Shown: piece after piece, positions 35,339-46,117 of the stretch
How the letters are laid out: every line of letters begins with the position of its first letter
Position numbering within the stretch: the first letter of the stretch is position 1
NCBI GenBank assembly: GCA_024663395.1
Contig: JANFAH010000092.1
Coordinates: forward strand, 1-64,000
DNA length: 64,000 nucleotides
Source: Pisolithus tinctorius
Lineage: Eukaryota > Basidiomycota > Agaricomycetes > Boletales > Pisolithaceae
Direction: 5' to 3'
Notes under the pieces: generated by a model
Databases searched by the model: none
Told to the model about the DNA's origin: nothing
The model's input: only the letters and a program-made list of their open reading frames with translations
Made by a program: the position numbers and the translations under genes

Positions 35339-36751
35339 TTAAAGCAGAGAATAACCATCCAGCAGGGCAGCTTGAGGTATCGAACTTGAATGATTATCAG
35401 GTCTTACCAATGCTTCCATATCTCTTAGTCGGTTGTGAACAGCCCGCCGAATTGTCCCCTCCCATTGTTTGAACCATACCCCCTCCCTTAATCCTTCGAC
35501 TCTCAACGCAGCTGGTGTATGCCACGATCCGGGATACTGTTCTAAAAGGTCGGGTGCACCTCGTAACCGACTTTCTGCGTGCTTCATGTCCATGGGCTGC
35601 TCAGTGGCCTGTACAATTCGTTTGAGTGCGTATGCGCCGCCACAAACTTTCCAAGTTCCACCGCCTCGGCTATGAAATCGCTTGAAGAGCCATAAAAAAG
35701 GGTATATAAAGGTGATAATGAGGAAGAACTTGATCCACCCGTTAGAAAGCATTCGAGAGAGTCGATTTTCCGACCGAACGGAAATCAGGGAGCGAGAAGT
35801 TTCGAAGCCGACGTAAATGTCTCCGCTGTAGTATGTAGACTTAATCAAGGATCGTGTAGCAGCTACGATGGCATCGAAATTCCATCCATAAACAACCTGT
35901 GGAACTCGTCTAGTGAGGTGTGAATAAAATAATGGCTAGCGGACCTTCTCGTAGTCAAACTCTTTGAGGTACTTGCTGCTGGAACAGTAATCGTCAGCCC
36001 AGCGACGAAGCGTCCAGGATGATTGTAAAACGCTATCAGAATGCATAACGGATGGCTGCTCTTGTCTCCACGTATAGTTGCTGCTGATCCACGGAGGAAA
36101 GCCTTTACGAGAGCGTTCATCGTCCCAACTCTTGGCCGCCTTCCTCTCTGCTCTGGTGGCCTTATGCCTGTCATCGCCCACTCCCACCTCGTGGAACATA
36201 CGTCCACGGTAGCCTGGGGCGGAGTCTGCCACTGACCAATGTGTTGGGTCTCCGATGATGTGTTGGCCTACATCTATCTTAAAGTCGAAGTCGACAACCT
36301 TCTCAGTGTACTGCTCCGTCTCTGTCCTTCTGTTGTTGCCATTGTCATGGTGGGTGACAAAACGAGTGTGAGTTTCATCGTGCGAGCCCTTGCAGTGAAG
36401 GACCAGTGTAGGCGGGATAGAAGCTTGGGACAGTAGAAAGCGGTAAAGAGCCTCTCCTTTGGAAGGGACTGATTACCATATAGTTGACCACTCTGGCTGA
36501 AGCAGCGCACCATCTTCGTTCAAGTGTGGATCATGAGAGATCAATGATCCGTCGCTGGAAGTGAAGCAAGAGGCTTCGTAGGGAGCGAACGCAGGAGGGT
36601 CTTCACCTCCGCGAGGCATTAGCGCCTCGTTTTCGGAGACCTGCAGAACCGGGTCTGACATGCTCGCCTCGAACGGAGGAGGCGCGGACGAGGCAGACGC
36701 CTCCGGCTGTTGGTCTCGCTGATCGGGACCGTCAATAATGCCGATGGCCAT
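35339..36751 (-). CDS. Conserved membrane protein of unknown function
   Basis: Function not known. The start ATG 36749-36751 gives 'MAIGIIDGPDQRDQQPEASA'. A long acidic, Ser-rich part is followed by 'GEALYRFLLSQASIPPTLVL' after an intron (about 36459-36512). Next come 'VVDFDFKIDVGQHIIGDPTH', 'RATRAERKAAKSWDDERSRK'-like charged residues, 'WISSNYTWRQEQPSVMHSDS' and 'KVVYGWNFDAIVAATRSLIK'. One strong membrane helix is present, 'GWIKFFLIITFIYPFLWLFK' (near 35690-35750). The C-terminal part is soluble and ends at 35339. The introns preserve frame across all blocks, so the gene is intact. I recall similar proteins across mushroom genomes but no function. Confidence 0.75.
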
Positions 36752-37280
36752 CGTCGTCGTCCAAGGCCAGGCGACGACTTATGTAATCAGACCACTGACA
36801 AGGCTCCCACACAGTCACGTCTCCATCCACACCGCCAGCTGCGTGTCGGTGGGTACCAGTTTTATTTACATACGAAGCTTGTTCGTTGCTGAAATCACAG
36901 CGTTAGGCCAACTTTAGGCGGCAAAAACCACCCTTCCCAACATTGGTCAGGTCAGGCACCATGCCCATTTGGTTCCTTTGTCAGAACCGTCATCGCCATT
37001 GAATTCCATCCAGGGCAAGCTACTTTGAGGTGAGTTCATTCTTCTCGCCGTTTCCCTGAACTTCTGTCTGGTCATTCAGACTACATCGGGTCGTCTGCGT
37101 AGTGTTTCCCTCTTCGATACCGTTGCTTCACCACACTCGGAGGTGGAGAGTATCACACTCCTCTACGGCATTGTCAGCCTTATCCTGCTTTTCTACTTTC
37201 CTTCGTGTTCTCATGTTCTTGTTCAAGTTTTCTCTGATCTTCCTCTCACTTATTTTTTTCTCCCCGCAACCCAAACCTTA
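36752..37280. other. Divergent intergenic region
   Basis: Carries the promoters of the two flanking genes. Short pyrimidine-rich tracts (about 37180-37265) precede the plus-strand start. No gene seen. Confidence 0.4.
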
Positions 37281-39000
37281 ATGGCCTCGTCAATAATATC
37301 CGGATCCTCCGCTGTTACCACACCCTCGACAGTACCCTCAACTTCCGCCGTCACACCCTCTACACAACAGTCTGCGTCGCAGCTTTCGTAAGTAGCTCAC
37401 AACCATTTGTGTCGCACGCCTGTCACCGGTAATGCAGTGCAACTACAAACGTGGCTAGTACCTCAAGCTCTGCAACGGCCAGTCCGTCATCTCCCTCCAC
37501 CTTCTCCGTCAGCACGTCCGCGCAATCCACGATGTCATCTACCCCTAATGTCGTCACGACGACTTCCAATCCAGTCACTTCTCAGCCTGTTACCACCTCA
37601 ACAATATCTCCTACGTCATCGAGTTCTTCAACCGAGCAGACGTCCGTTCTTACGACATCCTCAACAAATTCTCCCAGTACCACGTCTACCACACCTGTAT
37701 CACCTTCCACCAGTACATCCTCCCCTCCAAGTAGTTCGTCAAGTACTTCCTCAAGCACATCCCCAAGCACTTCGTCATCTCCTTCGCCAAGCACGCCAGC
37801 GGAGACGCAAGAAACTAGTAGTTCACCTCCAGCAGCAACGAGTAATCCGGTGTAAGATTTTCCATATGTCAAATCATCACCATTTCCTTGAATGCTTTGC
37901 AGAGCTACTGTGACAGGACATACCACGATATTTGTCACGACTACCAATGTCGAGGGTCAGACGGTAACCAGTGTTCCGGCAATAGTGACCCAATTGTTCA
38001 CATCGACCAACGGGGCTGGTTCTGTCACGACAGTGACTCAAGCTGTGGTGAACCCGACGCTTGCTTCGAACAATAGCACGAACGAAGCCTCTTCGTGAGA
38101 CCGTTCTTTACCGTTCATGCCTCACATTTAACACCAATCTAGTTTCTTTTCAAATACAGGCGCCGTAGCGGGTGTTTTTGTTGTCGTTGGCTTAGCCGCG
38201 GCCTCCATAATACTCTGGATTCTTTTTGCACTCCGCCGACGGTATCGCATGCGCCAGATTGAACACGATAGCGCAATTCAGGCTGCTGTCGCCGCTGCGG
38301 GTTTCAATCGAGTTCCACTAGATGATGATGACGATGGGCATGGTAGAACGCCCTATTCGCATTCCCAATTCTCCACGGAAATGGGCCAACGCGGGAGTTA
38401 CACATTCGGTTCTTTGCCAAGTGGACCGCCAGTGCTTGACGACGGTCAAGGAGGTTTTAACCCCTATGCGGACTATCCTACCTCTCGACAGGGACCTAGG
38501 CACGCTGGCGGTTACATGCCCGCGCGCACTGCAAGTCCTCCTCCTGGTGCCGAACGACCCGCACTCTCCGCTATGGGCACGGACGAATTTGGCTCTAACC
38601 GTGACCGCAAAAGTTCTTATGGTCATACGCCAACATATAGTGCTGGTAGTTTCGAACCCTTACTGTCTGGCTATGGACAGGCCTCTGAGTCGGCTCCGAA
38701 TGCCCCCCCTACTCCCCCACCACGGAATCCTCAACGACTCGCCGACGCGTCCAACGCACCCAATCGAGGTTCTCGCGTCCTTGACGATGAGTCTTCGAAT
38801 AGAAGCACGGATGACCGGCTTGATCCGGATATACGCAAGCGGACAAGATCGAATAGTCTGGGGACTGCTAACCTCAGGGATGACGAGGATTATAGTCGTC
38901 CCGTTCTAACAGTACGTGGTGTCTTCTTCACGCAGCCTATGTATTGAACATCCAGCAGGTCCGCAATATGCCTGATACACTTAGTGAACACTCGATATGA
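37281..39000 (+). CDS. Ser/Thr-rich single-pass membrane protein
   Basis: Mucin-like surface protein, possibly a cell-wall sensor. The start at 37281 gives 'MASSIISGSSAVTTPSTVPS'. About 230 residues made almost only of Ser, Thr and Pro follow (to about 38095), interrupted by introns near 37390-37438 and 37855-37902. A helix 'GAVAGVFVVVGLAAASIILW' (about 38160-38220) is followed by a basic stop-transfer RRRYRMRQ and a 250-residue cytosolic tail rich in Pro, Gly and Ser. The terminal exon encodes 'VRNMPDTLSEHSI', with TGA at 38998-39000. No N-terminal signal peptide is visible, so it may insert with its N-terminus outside without one. The architecture recalls Mid2/WSC sensors, but no WSC domain is present. 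Confidence 0.75.
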
Positions 39001-39345
39001 TTTTGCCCTCGTATTGTGCAATCACCCATATACTCTTACTCAAAACACACTCCCATCTGCGTCACGATGACAAATGCAGGAGGCCAAATGGACATTCTTT
39101 TGAATGCCGGACACTTATCTTAGTACGCGGTTGTATCCCTATATACTGCATTGTTCTGCATTTTGACCTCGCGATTCACATGGACGCCACAGACAGGAAA
39201 CTTGCACGTAGTCTTAGCTTTGACAGAATTTTATCACGCGTTGATTGCATGCCCTCCACCTCCCACATGCTGCGGAATGAGAGCAGCATCTGTATATTGT
39301 GGCCAGCCAATGGTTAGGTCGTAGTACGACCATGCTTTTTGTATA

Positions 39346-40223
39346 TCAAGCCAAGCCCTCCTCTGCTGGGATATACACGGGGCCCTGCCACTCAAATCCT
39401 TCACGTCCCAACGTGATTATCATGATCCGCTGGCCAAGGGTATCTAGTGCAGTCGAATACAGTAACGCAGCATCTTTCTGGGTGGTCATCCGATCTTGTT
39501 GATATCTCTGGCACTCAACACGAACACGTTGCCAAGCGTTCTCACCCTGCCCCCCCCTGTGCTCCACCCAACTCGAGGTAGCTGTCGACAGCGATCGCGT
39601 CATCAGGGTCAACAGAACTGCCACCGCGGCTGTAGTTGTCGACATGCAGAAGTACCTCGTCTTTCAATAGGTTTCTCTGAGATTTGACACACAAGTGCCA
39701 CGACTTCCGCCTGCATCTACAACTGAGAGATCATTCCACAGGCCCGAAGTGCGTCGCCCCTCTGTTAAAGGTGCTTTCTGCCCTTCGCTAGTTGGGAGTG
39801 AAGATACTTTGGGTGCAAGTTGTATCCGATGCCTTCCGATGCCTTCCGATGCAGCGTCATTGACTATAAATGCAGTAACTGGGGACTTACTGACCATGGG
39901 TTGAAATGAATTCCTCCTTCCCTTGTACACAGTTTCAGAACAGGCAGGGAAGGAGGCTTTGGGTCAGAACTTCGAGGTGATTCTTGGAGGCTTCTGATGC
40001 GCGGGGAATATAACTCGGAATCATATAGGCCCCTGCAAAGGCCGATCGGCTGGGGGCGACCTCTGGATTCATAAAAACGGGTGTGCATTTTTTTCAAATA
40101 CCAATACAACCATCGTGCGTGCTGACCGGTTGACTTTTGAGTGCCAAATCCGCAACGGAGAATGAGCGGGCTATGGGGACGCCGAAGTGTGCTGGATCTG
40201 TACTTTCGGAACAGCATCACCAC
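39346..40223 (-). CDS. Hypothetical protein, possibly mitochondrial
   Basis: Weak model. The first segment (40223-39900) is basic and Arg/Tyr-rich ('RWLYWYLKKMHTRFYESRGR'), as expected of a mitochondrial presequence. A second segment follows through a GT-AG pair near 39867-39897. A third (39645-39346) contains 'VECQRYQQDRMTTQKDAALL' and 'TLGQRIMIITLGREGFEW'. The order and frames are plausible, but I do not recognise the family. A run of nine G residues near 39550 separates two frames. Confidence 0.3.
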
Positions 40224-40850
40224 GCCGTTAACTAGTGCTAATCAGGTGAGATTAACAACACGTCCGCAGGCGACTGTTTGCAGGGTATATTGCCACCTAT
40301 GTTGATTAGTGTGTTTGGGGCACTATGGATATTGTATGCTCGTCAAAGACATCACTACTACCACCTCACCTTCTGGTGGACTAGAGAACGTCATACATAA
40401 CACGGGAAATGCGCGTCGCCTCTGATTTATTGTGTTGATACGGCTTCGTGGCGGATACAACAAGAATCATTCAAGCGGGGACTTCGAAACCATCCAGCCC
40501 AACATGAGAGCTTCATAATACTTATCAAACCATATCTATACCCATGCAAGCCTTTGTTCATGCCTAAATAAACGCGTATGATTATCAACAGGGGTAATTT
40601 GAAGCAGACACACGGAAAATAGGTGGTACATATTAGCAGACATCCAAGAACGGCGGTGACAGAAAGAAAACATAAAGACGTCGCTACAGATATATCTAAA
40701 TTGGGCAGATGACTCCGATCAGAAGAATGTGCTTGCAACGACAGAATAAATGGTACGGATAACATGCTGTGTAAAGAACAATAGACAAAATGTACCTTGC
40801 CGCACCACTTGAGAGGCTCCAGGAGATGTCTGTGGTGACTGGCGCTAGTC
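40224..40850. other. Intergenic region
   Basis: AT-rich 3' flank of the RAB gene with only short unlikely frames. Confidence 0.4.
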
Positions 40851-41947
40851 CTAACAACATTTGCCTGTTGGTATCCAGTTCTTCAGCCGATTTGATCGTC
40901 TTCTGCGGGCCCCACTCAGACTTCCAAAACTGAGGTGGCTAGAACTGGTTACTCTCCGCAGTGCTCGATCACCGTAGCTAACGCCACTCCCTACTTTCTC
41001 CGGATCAAGCACTCCAGACTCTATGGATAATAGGATGGCTCGTGCTGCGAGTAGGAATGGTGTCTCGACGTTTTCCCCTGACAACGAAGATACCTCCAGA
41101 AAGTGAACATCTAGGGGACAAGGGTTTAGACAGCCGCCAATCATACATTTCAAAAAAAAAAAAGCTTGCCATTCTCAGCAGCCCATCTGCTAGCCTCCGC
41201 CCATTCAACCTCGCGTTCTTCTTCTCTATCTGATTTGTTACCAACCAGAACAGCAACCAAATGCGGGCTTGCAAGAGCCCTGGCATCAGCTAACCATCGA
41301 GACAGATTTAGAAACGACTCTCGACTGGATAAAAGTCAGTCAGTGGCTACAACGGATATCTTAAACCACGATACAAACCTTGTGATGTCATACACAAGTA
41401 TTACTCCCGCTGCGCCGCGGTAATAACTGCGCGTAACTGACCTGGATGACAATGAGTTACATGGCGGGAACGTAGCATGCATGACACGAACCGGAATCGT
41501 TCCTGCCCCGCGGTATCCCATAACTGTGATACCTTTAAAAAAAGTACATTAAGCATCACCAAGAGAACATACCTGAAGTTTAATTCTCTTCTCTCCAAGC
41601 TTTACTGTCCGACTAGAGAACTCCACCCCGATCGTGTGTTGGGAGTGATCCTTGACTTGGGGAATTTTAGGCGATGGTTCTCAGGGCCAAGAACGGAAGT
41701 GCCTACAAGCATTGTGTATGAAATGGTGGAGAAGACACGATTTACCCGTGCCGGCTTCACCTGCGGTAAACAATGTTTCTCAACTTTCGCCCTCAACATA
41801 GAGCGATCCATGCTAACCGATTATGATATACTTCATCAAGAAATCTAACACCTACTAGATGAGCGACAGCCAGGACAACACCAAGAGAAACCAACCGTAA
41901 GTTTCTAAGAGCTCCGTGGCATCGACCTCATAGTCGTCGAGTGGCAT
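40851..41947 (-). CDS. RAB4: RAB4-type small GTPase
   Basis: Membrane-trafficking GTPase, by similarity in early endosome recycling. The start ATG 41945-41947 gives 'MPLDDYEVDATELLETYDFL', then 'KYIIIGEAGTGKSCLLHHFI' (P-loop GEAGTGKS). Further exons give 'HTIGVEFSSRTVKLGEKRIK' (switch I Thr), '[20 protein letters not shown]' (switch II), VGNKSD, and ENDVHF followed by 'LEVSSLSGENVETPF'. The C-terminus is 'RLKNWIPTGKCC', with a double-Cys end for geranylgeranylation, and a stop at 40851-40853. The intron before VHF starts with GC instead of GT (see findings). Frame is kept through all six or so introns, so the gene is intact. Confidence 0.9.
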
Positions 41948-42033
41948 AGTGATCGCCGAATGAGACCTGCAGTAACACGACGACAAAGCGTGTCCACAGC
42001 ATATTCTCACGGTGACTGTGCAGTAACTATCAT

Positions 42034-42560
42034 TTACCAACCCTTCCATGGCACCCAAACATCAACCACTCTCTCTGATCCTCCGTCCACCACATAATAC
42101 CACGGATGGCCCGCTGCAATGAGACATGCATGCTGTCCAACAATTTCAATCCTCTCCCCAATTGTCAGTACTGGGTCAGCTTTGCTCTCAGGCGACGCAT
42201 TAGTTGGCAGTTGCTCAAGGACGCCATGTTCCTGGGAAATCCGTCCTAGCCTCCAGGACTTGCCGACAACTTCTCCAAAACCAGGAATCCGTCCGCCGTC
42301 TTTACTCATTGAAATTGCTCCGGCATCACACAACGCTTCATCCAGGCCGTCTCTTCCTCTACCAGGATAATACGAGATAATCGTTGCGAGTACACATTGT
42401 GAAATACTAGATCGGTCGATCAGCGTGGTGTGCAGTTGTTGAAGGTCAAGCATTGGGTAGTTGCCTGTGATTTTGACTCTTCTGTCAGGAGGGAAGAACG
42501 TAGTGCATTCCGTTTACTTGTGCGCACCTGCGTGTAGCTCAAGAACACCACTATCACTGA
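42034..42560 (-). pseudogene. DSD1: 3' remnant of a D-serine dehydratase / D-threonine aldolase-like gene
   Basis: The minus strand encodes 'DSGVLELHAG', and after an intron (about 42470-42531) 'NYPMLDLQQLHTTLIDRSS'. Later come 'CVLATIISYYPGRG' and 'QHACLIAAGHPWYYVVDGGS', ending 'VDVWVPWKGW' at TAA 42034-42036. This is the C-terminal metal-binding half (His and Cys in QHAC) of the DSD1-type PLP enzyme that breaks down D-serine. The N-terminal PLP barrel, with its catalytic Lys, is not found upstream of about 42560. There the sequence changes abruptly to AT-rich repeats. Either a distant exon lies beyond the retrotransposon or, more likely, the gene was cut. Confidence 0.75.
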
Positions 42561-42654
42561 AATTCAATTTTTGTGGTTATCCCTTATAACCCCTTTATAA
42601 AGTCTGTTAAATCAACCAATGCGTAAATTTTGGTAAAATCTGCTAACACACATG

Positions 42655-43140
42655 ATAAATCGATATATACCTTTAAAACGCTATGTTCCCCGGCCAACCC
42701 TAAAATTTATGTTTGTCATGTGGTACAAGTCAACCTTCTGGATGCAATGTTACTTGCCCTAAAATGGGTTCCGTTGGATATCACTCTTGGATTATCCGCC
42801 ATTAATTATATTCTATGCCCAGGTGATGACCCCTGCAAGTTACATTGCAATTAGAGCCGCCATATGCCTGTTTTTCCCAAGACCCTACTCATCTCCTTCC
42901 TTCTCCCAAATTTCCCGAATCCCACTCATATCGTAAAGTTGCATATACCCTTAAAACGCTATGTCGCTTTGCCAATCCTAAGCTTTATTGTGGTCGTGTG
43001 GTGGAATGTACACTTCTGTGTATTTGACTGTTCACCCTCCAAGTGAGTTCATCTGATATTACTCTTGGCTTATCTATTATTAAGTATGCTCTCTGTCGAA
43101 CACAGACCATCAGAAAGTAGAGTGTAATTAGAACCCTATG
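42655..43140. repeat. Imperfect direct repeat, about 200 bp, period about 280
   Basis: Two related copies begin at about 42660 and 42940. Shared blocks in order: TTAAAACGCTATGT, a GCCAA-CCTAA block, TGTGGT, ATATCACTCTTGG/ATATTACTCTTGG, and a terminal GCAATTAGA/GTAATTAGA. They abut the truncated DSD1 end and have no coding potential. Confidence 0.6.
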
Positions 43141-43990
43141 GATCCGCCTTTGCAATGTTCGTGTGCGTCCATCCTTTTCCTCATACCTGACACCCTGTGA
43201 CTGCCAGCCCAAACAACCATGCCATGGTCGTAACACACAAAAAGGTGCCTTTTTGGCTGCACATCTGCTTCCTCCCATGATGGCGGTATGTCTATCAGCC
43301 CTTAACATGTCATGGCTCTAATCCTGCCTTTGGTCCACGGCAAATCTTGGGTGCGTAAGGATCATTTGAATGACGATGGCGCTCATTAAGCGAATCAACA
43401 ATCTTGTGTCTTTGGCCCCGCATGCCAATGCTTGATCAACGAGTGGCAACTATAACTACCAGCCAGTCATGGTAAATCCCTATGGAACTAGGGCATATGC
43501 TACTGAGGGTACCATTGAGATATGTATGTTAAGGATACATGTTTACTTGTTAAGACTATAGTGCAAGTGAACCGCATCGCGAATCGTCACCCCCCCACCA
43601 AGCATGGCATCGCCTCACCTCGTTGACATTTGATATCTGTTCTTGTTGCATTGCTGGGTGTGTGCCATGTTATGGTACAGGTCCGATGGAAGTCAAGGTG
43701 TGCAGGACACGCAAAGTTACCAACGCAGTAAAGGGTGTAGAGTGACCCCCATCACTGATGTGAGGTACACATCAGCAACATGAGTGGGATGTCTACACAT
43801 TGCGGGAAACAGTCCATAGATGCTACTTGTCTGCAAATCTGGGTGCCAGACCAACCAGCGTTCCTCCCTGCTGATCCTTTCAGATTCCTTCCATGACATA
43901 TTTTCAGTATGCCATCCCACATTGTGGCGCGTTGCATATACAACATAGCTAGCTACAACATACAGGTACTAGTGTATCTTCGTGAAAGTA
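43141..43990. other. Gene-free accessory DNA
   Basis: Between the direct repeat and the 3' end of the DUF6698 gene. No frame with family features was found. Confidence 0.4.
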
Positions 43991-44478
43991 TTACACCCTA
44001 GGCTTCGACAGCGCAACAGATAGTTTCTCAGCATGTAAAGGACGGTACGAGGCTGCATTTCGCCGACCAAAGACCAAGCTATTCAATAGGTTATCCTGGC
44101 ACGAACTCTACAGTAGCACGACTGCTTACCAATTCCACAATAAAAGGAGTGTATCAATCTCCTTTTGTCGTTCTGGTGAACCTGGATGCTCGAAGTAGTC
44201 GATGATATTTTGATAGAATACTTCGTAATCGAAATCTTCGTCCTTGATCCGCCATGATTCGCAGCTTGAGAGTGCGAAACGAAGCTGGTTCGATTAAGTT
44301 AGCCCAACTAGGATATTGAAAGTCTCCATTTTGCACCTGGACAGCAACATACGCCATTGCTCGTGGTTGGACAGACCTCATCCATAGCAAACCAGAAACA
44401 TCACAACGTGTCCAGTTTGTTCTAGCATTTCTCTGTGATTCAGAAGGGTGTTCTGCGCTGCCAACCTGTACATTTGCC
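43991..44478 (-). pseudogene. DUF6698-type gene, 3' half (cut by retrotransposon)
   Basis: The minus strand reads 'GSAEHPSESQRNARTNWTRC', 'SVQPRAMAYVAVQ', then after a GT-AG intron 'LRFALSSCESWRIKDEDFDY', 'EVFYQNIIDYFEHPGSPERQ' and 'KEIDTLLLLWN'. A last exon follows with VFG and a basic tail, stop 43991-43993. This is the C-terminal half of a family I recall as DUF6698, abundant near transposons in Agaricomycetes. The remaining 5' half resumes at 51298, on the far side of the LTR element, in the same frame once one target-site copy is ignored. Confidence 0.75.
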
Positions 44479-44918
44479 TGTTACGTTTCACCCCTAACTT
44501 TTCCCTTTATGCACGTTCTTGGTTCCGTTGGACTTAGTTTCCTTTTAGAGCCGTCTTCTCTCTGATCCGACAGCTCCCTATTTCCACCACTAGCGTTACT
44601 GGCTCGTTACATGCTTAGGACATGTGTCGTCATTGTTCAACCAATGGCGTAGTTACCTCGTTACATGCAGACGCCTCATGGTCCGTTTCTGTGTAGTATT
44701 TAGACTGCCGGCTCAAGTCCTGGAAACCCAGACTTGAGCTGCTCAATCATACGCAGCGTTCTCAGAACTTCGCCCTCAGTGTCCCTTACCAGGACCACTC
44801 GTACCGGCGTTACCTCAAATCCTCTGTCGTTTACAGAGGTTACTGCAGCCGTTGCTCAGTAGAAACCTTAGTCTGCGTTTGAGCTCTCCCTACGTCTTGA
44901 CTTTGGTCGAGCGTAACA
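44479..44918 (+). repeat. 5' LTR
   Basis: 440 bp. A TATTTAG element at about 44697-44703 sits about 30 bp before AGACTTGAGCT (44730-44740), the likely transcript start. An inverted repeat GCTCAAGTC/GACTTGAGC surrounds it (44711-44739). Confidence 0.95.
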
Positions 44919-44920
44919 AA

Positions 44921-44931
44921 AGCTCAAGTCT
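44921..44931 (+). other. Self-primer binding site
   Basis: AGCTCAAGTCT begins two bases after the 5' LTR. It is the exact reverse complement of AGACTTGAGCT at 44730-44740, placed where the mRNA should start. This is the 11-nt self-priming arrangement known from Tf1 of fission yeast, in place of a tRNA primer site. Confidence 0.65.
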
Positions 44932-45217
44932 ACAGCCTTTGGCCGAATCGGTCACTGCTTAGTGAACCACCACGAACCCCCGAAACAATCGACGTTGGGT
45001 GCCGTTGCGACCCACTCGTGAAGAATCGTCATCAGATGAAGAACAGGAGAGCACTGTCACAGACACCTCCTCCAACGAACCCGAACAGCCAGATAGAGGT
45101 TTTACCTCTGGAATTCTCTCAAACCTTTTCTCCCAGTCACTTGCGTCACTTGGTACCCCCATCCAACCAAGTCCCCCACCACTCTTCCCTACACCGCCGC
45201 CCCCACCACAGATTGCG

Positions 45218-46117
45218 ATGTCTGGCTCATCGTCGAAGGCACCGGTTGGCAATGCCACCAAAGCCACTGAACTGAAGATTGGTGCTCCATCTGATTTTGA
45301 TGGAAACCAAAAGAACGCCATGAGTTGGCTGTACTCCGTACAGACCTACCTCTTGGTCAACGAAGAATTGTACGACTCTGACACCAAAAAGGTTGTCTAT
45401 GCGCTGTCGTACATGAAGAAAGATGTTGCCCGCTCTTGGGCTGCTACCTTCCAGAAAACGTCTCTGGAAAAGAATCCTCCGAGTTTCGGCACCTTTGCCG
45501 ATTTCATAAAAGATTTCAAGGCCTCGTTCACCTCCGCAGACACCGCGGGTACTGCCATTGCCAAACTACATACCCTAAAACAAAAAGAATCGGTCGAACA
45601 GTATATCACCGATTTCCGAACTGCTGCTGCCGACTCTACCATCACGGAAGACGTCGCTTTGATTGAGTTCTTCTCACAAGGACTCAAGCCTTTCATCGCG
45701 AACCGGATCCACATGATGGAAACCACTCCTACCAAAATTACTGATTGGTATACCCAAGCACAGAAGTTCGACGCTAAATGGAGAAAGGTCAATGAAACCT
45801 TTGGAAGGAAAGAAAAGAAAATGTTCCACCCACGGAACAATTTTACTGAAGAAAAAGATCCAAACGCTATGGACGTGGATGGAGTGAGACTCTCCAAAGA
45901 AGAACGAGACCGTCACATCAAGGAAGGAAGATGTTTCGGCTGTGGAAATAAAGGACACCTCTCCCGAGAATGTCCAGACAAGGGGAAAACCCCCCAAAAG
46001 AAAGTAAAGAAGATCCGCAAAATTGTGGAAATAGAAGAAAGCGACGATGAAGAAAAAGTCGCTGGTCCATCCATTGCTCTAGTTAACATTGCTAGAGCTC
46101 TTGGGAAGGATTTTTGA
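45218..46117 (+). CDS. gag: Retrotransposon Gag
   Basis: The first ATG in frame is 45218. The open frame extends upstream to about 44961 with a Ser/Pro-rich leader that lacks an ATG. The capsid-like region contains 'DFDGNQKNAMSWLYSVQTYL' and 'SWAATFQKTSLEKNPPSFGT', then 'YITDFRTAAADSTITEDVAL'. The nucleocapsid has one zinc knuckle, CFGCGNKGHLSREC. A basic and acidic tail ends at TGA 46115-46117. The frame is intact. Pol lies in the -1 frame and overlaps by only about 20 nt. Confidence 0.9.
   Translation: MSGSSSKAPVGNATKATELKIGAPSDFDGNQKNAMSWLYSVQTYLLVNEELYDSDTKKVVYALSYMKKDVARSWAATFQKTSLEKNPPSFGTFADFIKDFKASFTSADTAGTAIAKLHTLKQKESVEQYITDFRTAAADSTITEDVALIEFFSQGLKPFIANRIHMMETTPTKITDWYTQAQKFDAKWRKVNETFGRKEKKMFHPRNNFTEEKDPNAMDVDGVRLSKEERDRHIKEGRCFGCGNKGHLSRECPDKGKTPQKKVKKIRKIVEIEESDDEEKVAGPSIALVNIARALGKDF

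Noticed and set aside
37582..37947. Minus-strand acidic ORF
   Set aside because: Mirror image of the Ser/Thr-rich repeat coding on the plus strand.
45397..45897. Minus-strand ORF of 166 codons inside gag
   Set aside because: Antisense to an intact gag frame with a clear zinc knuckle.
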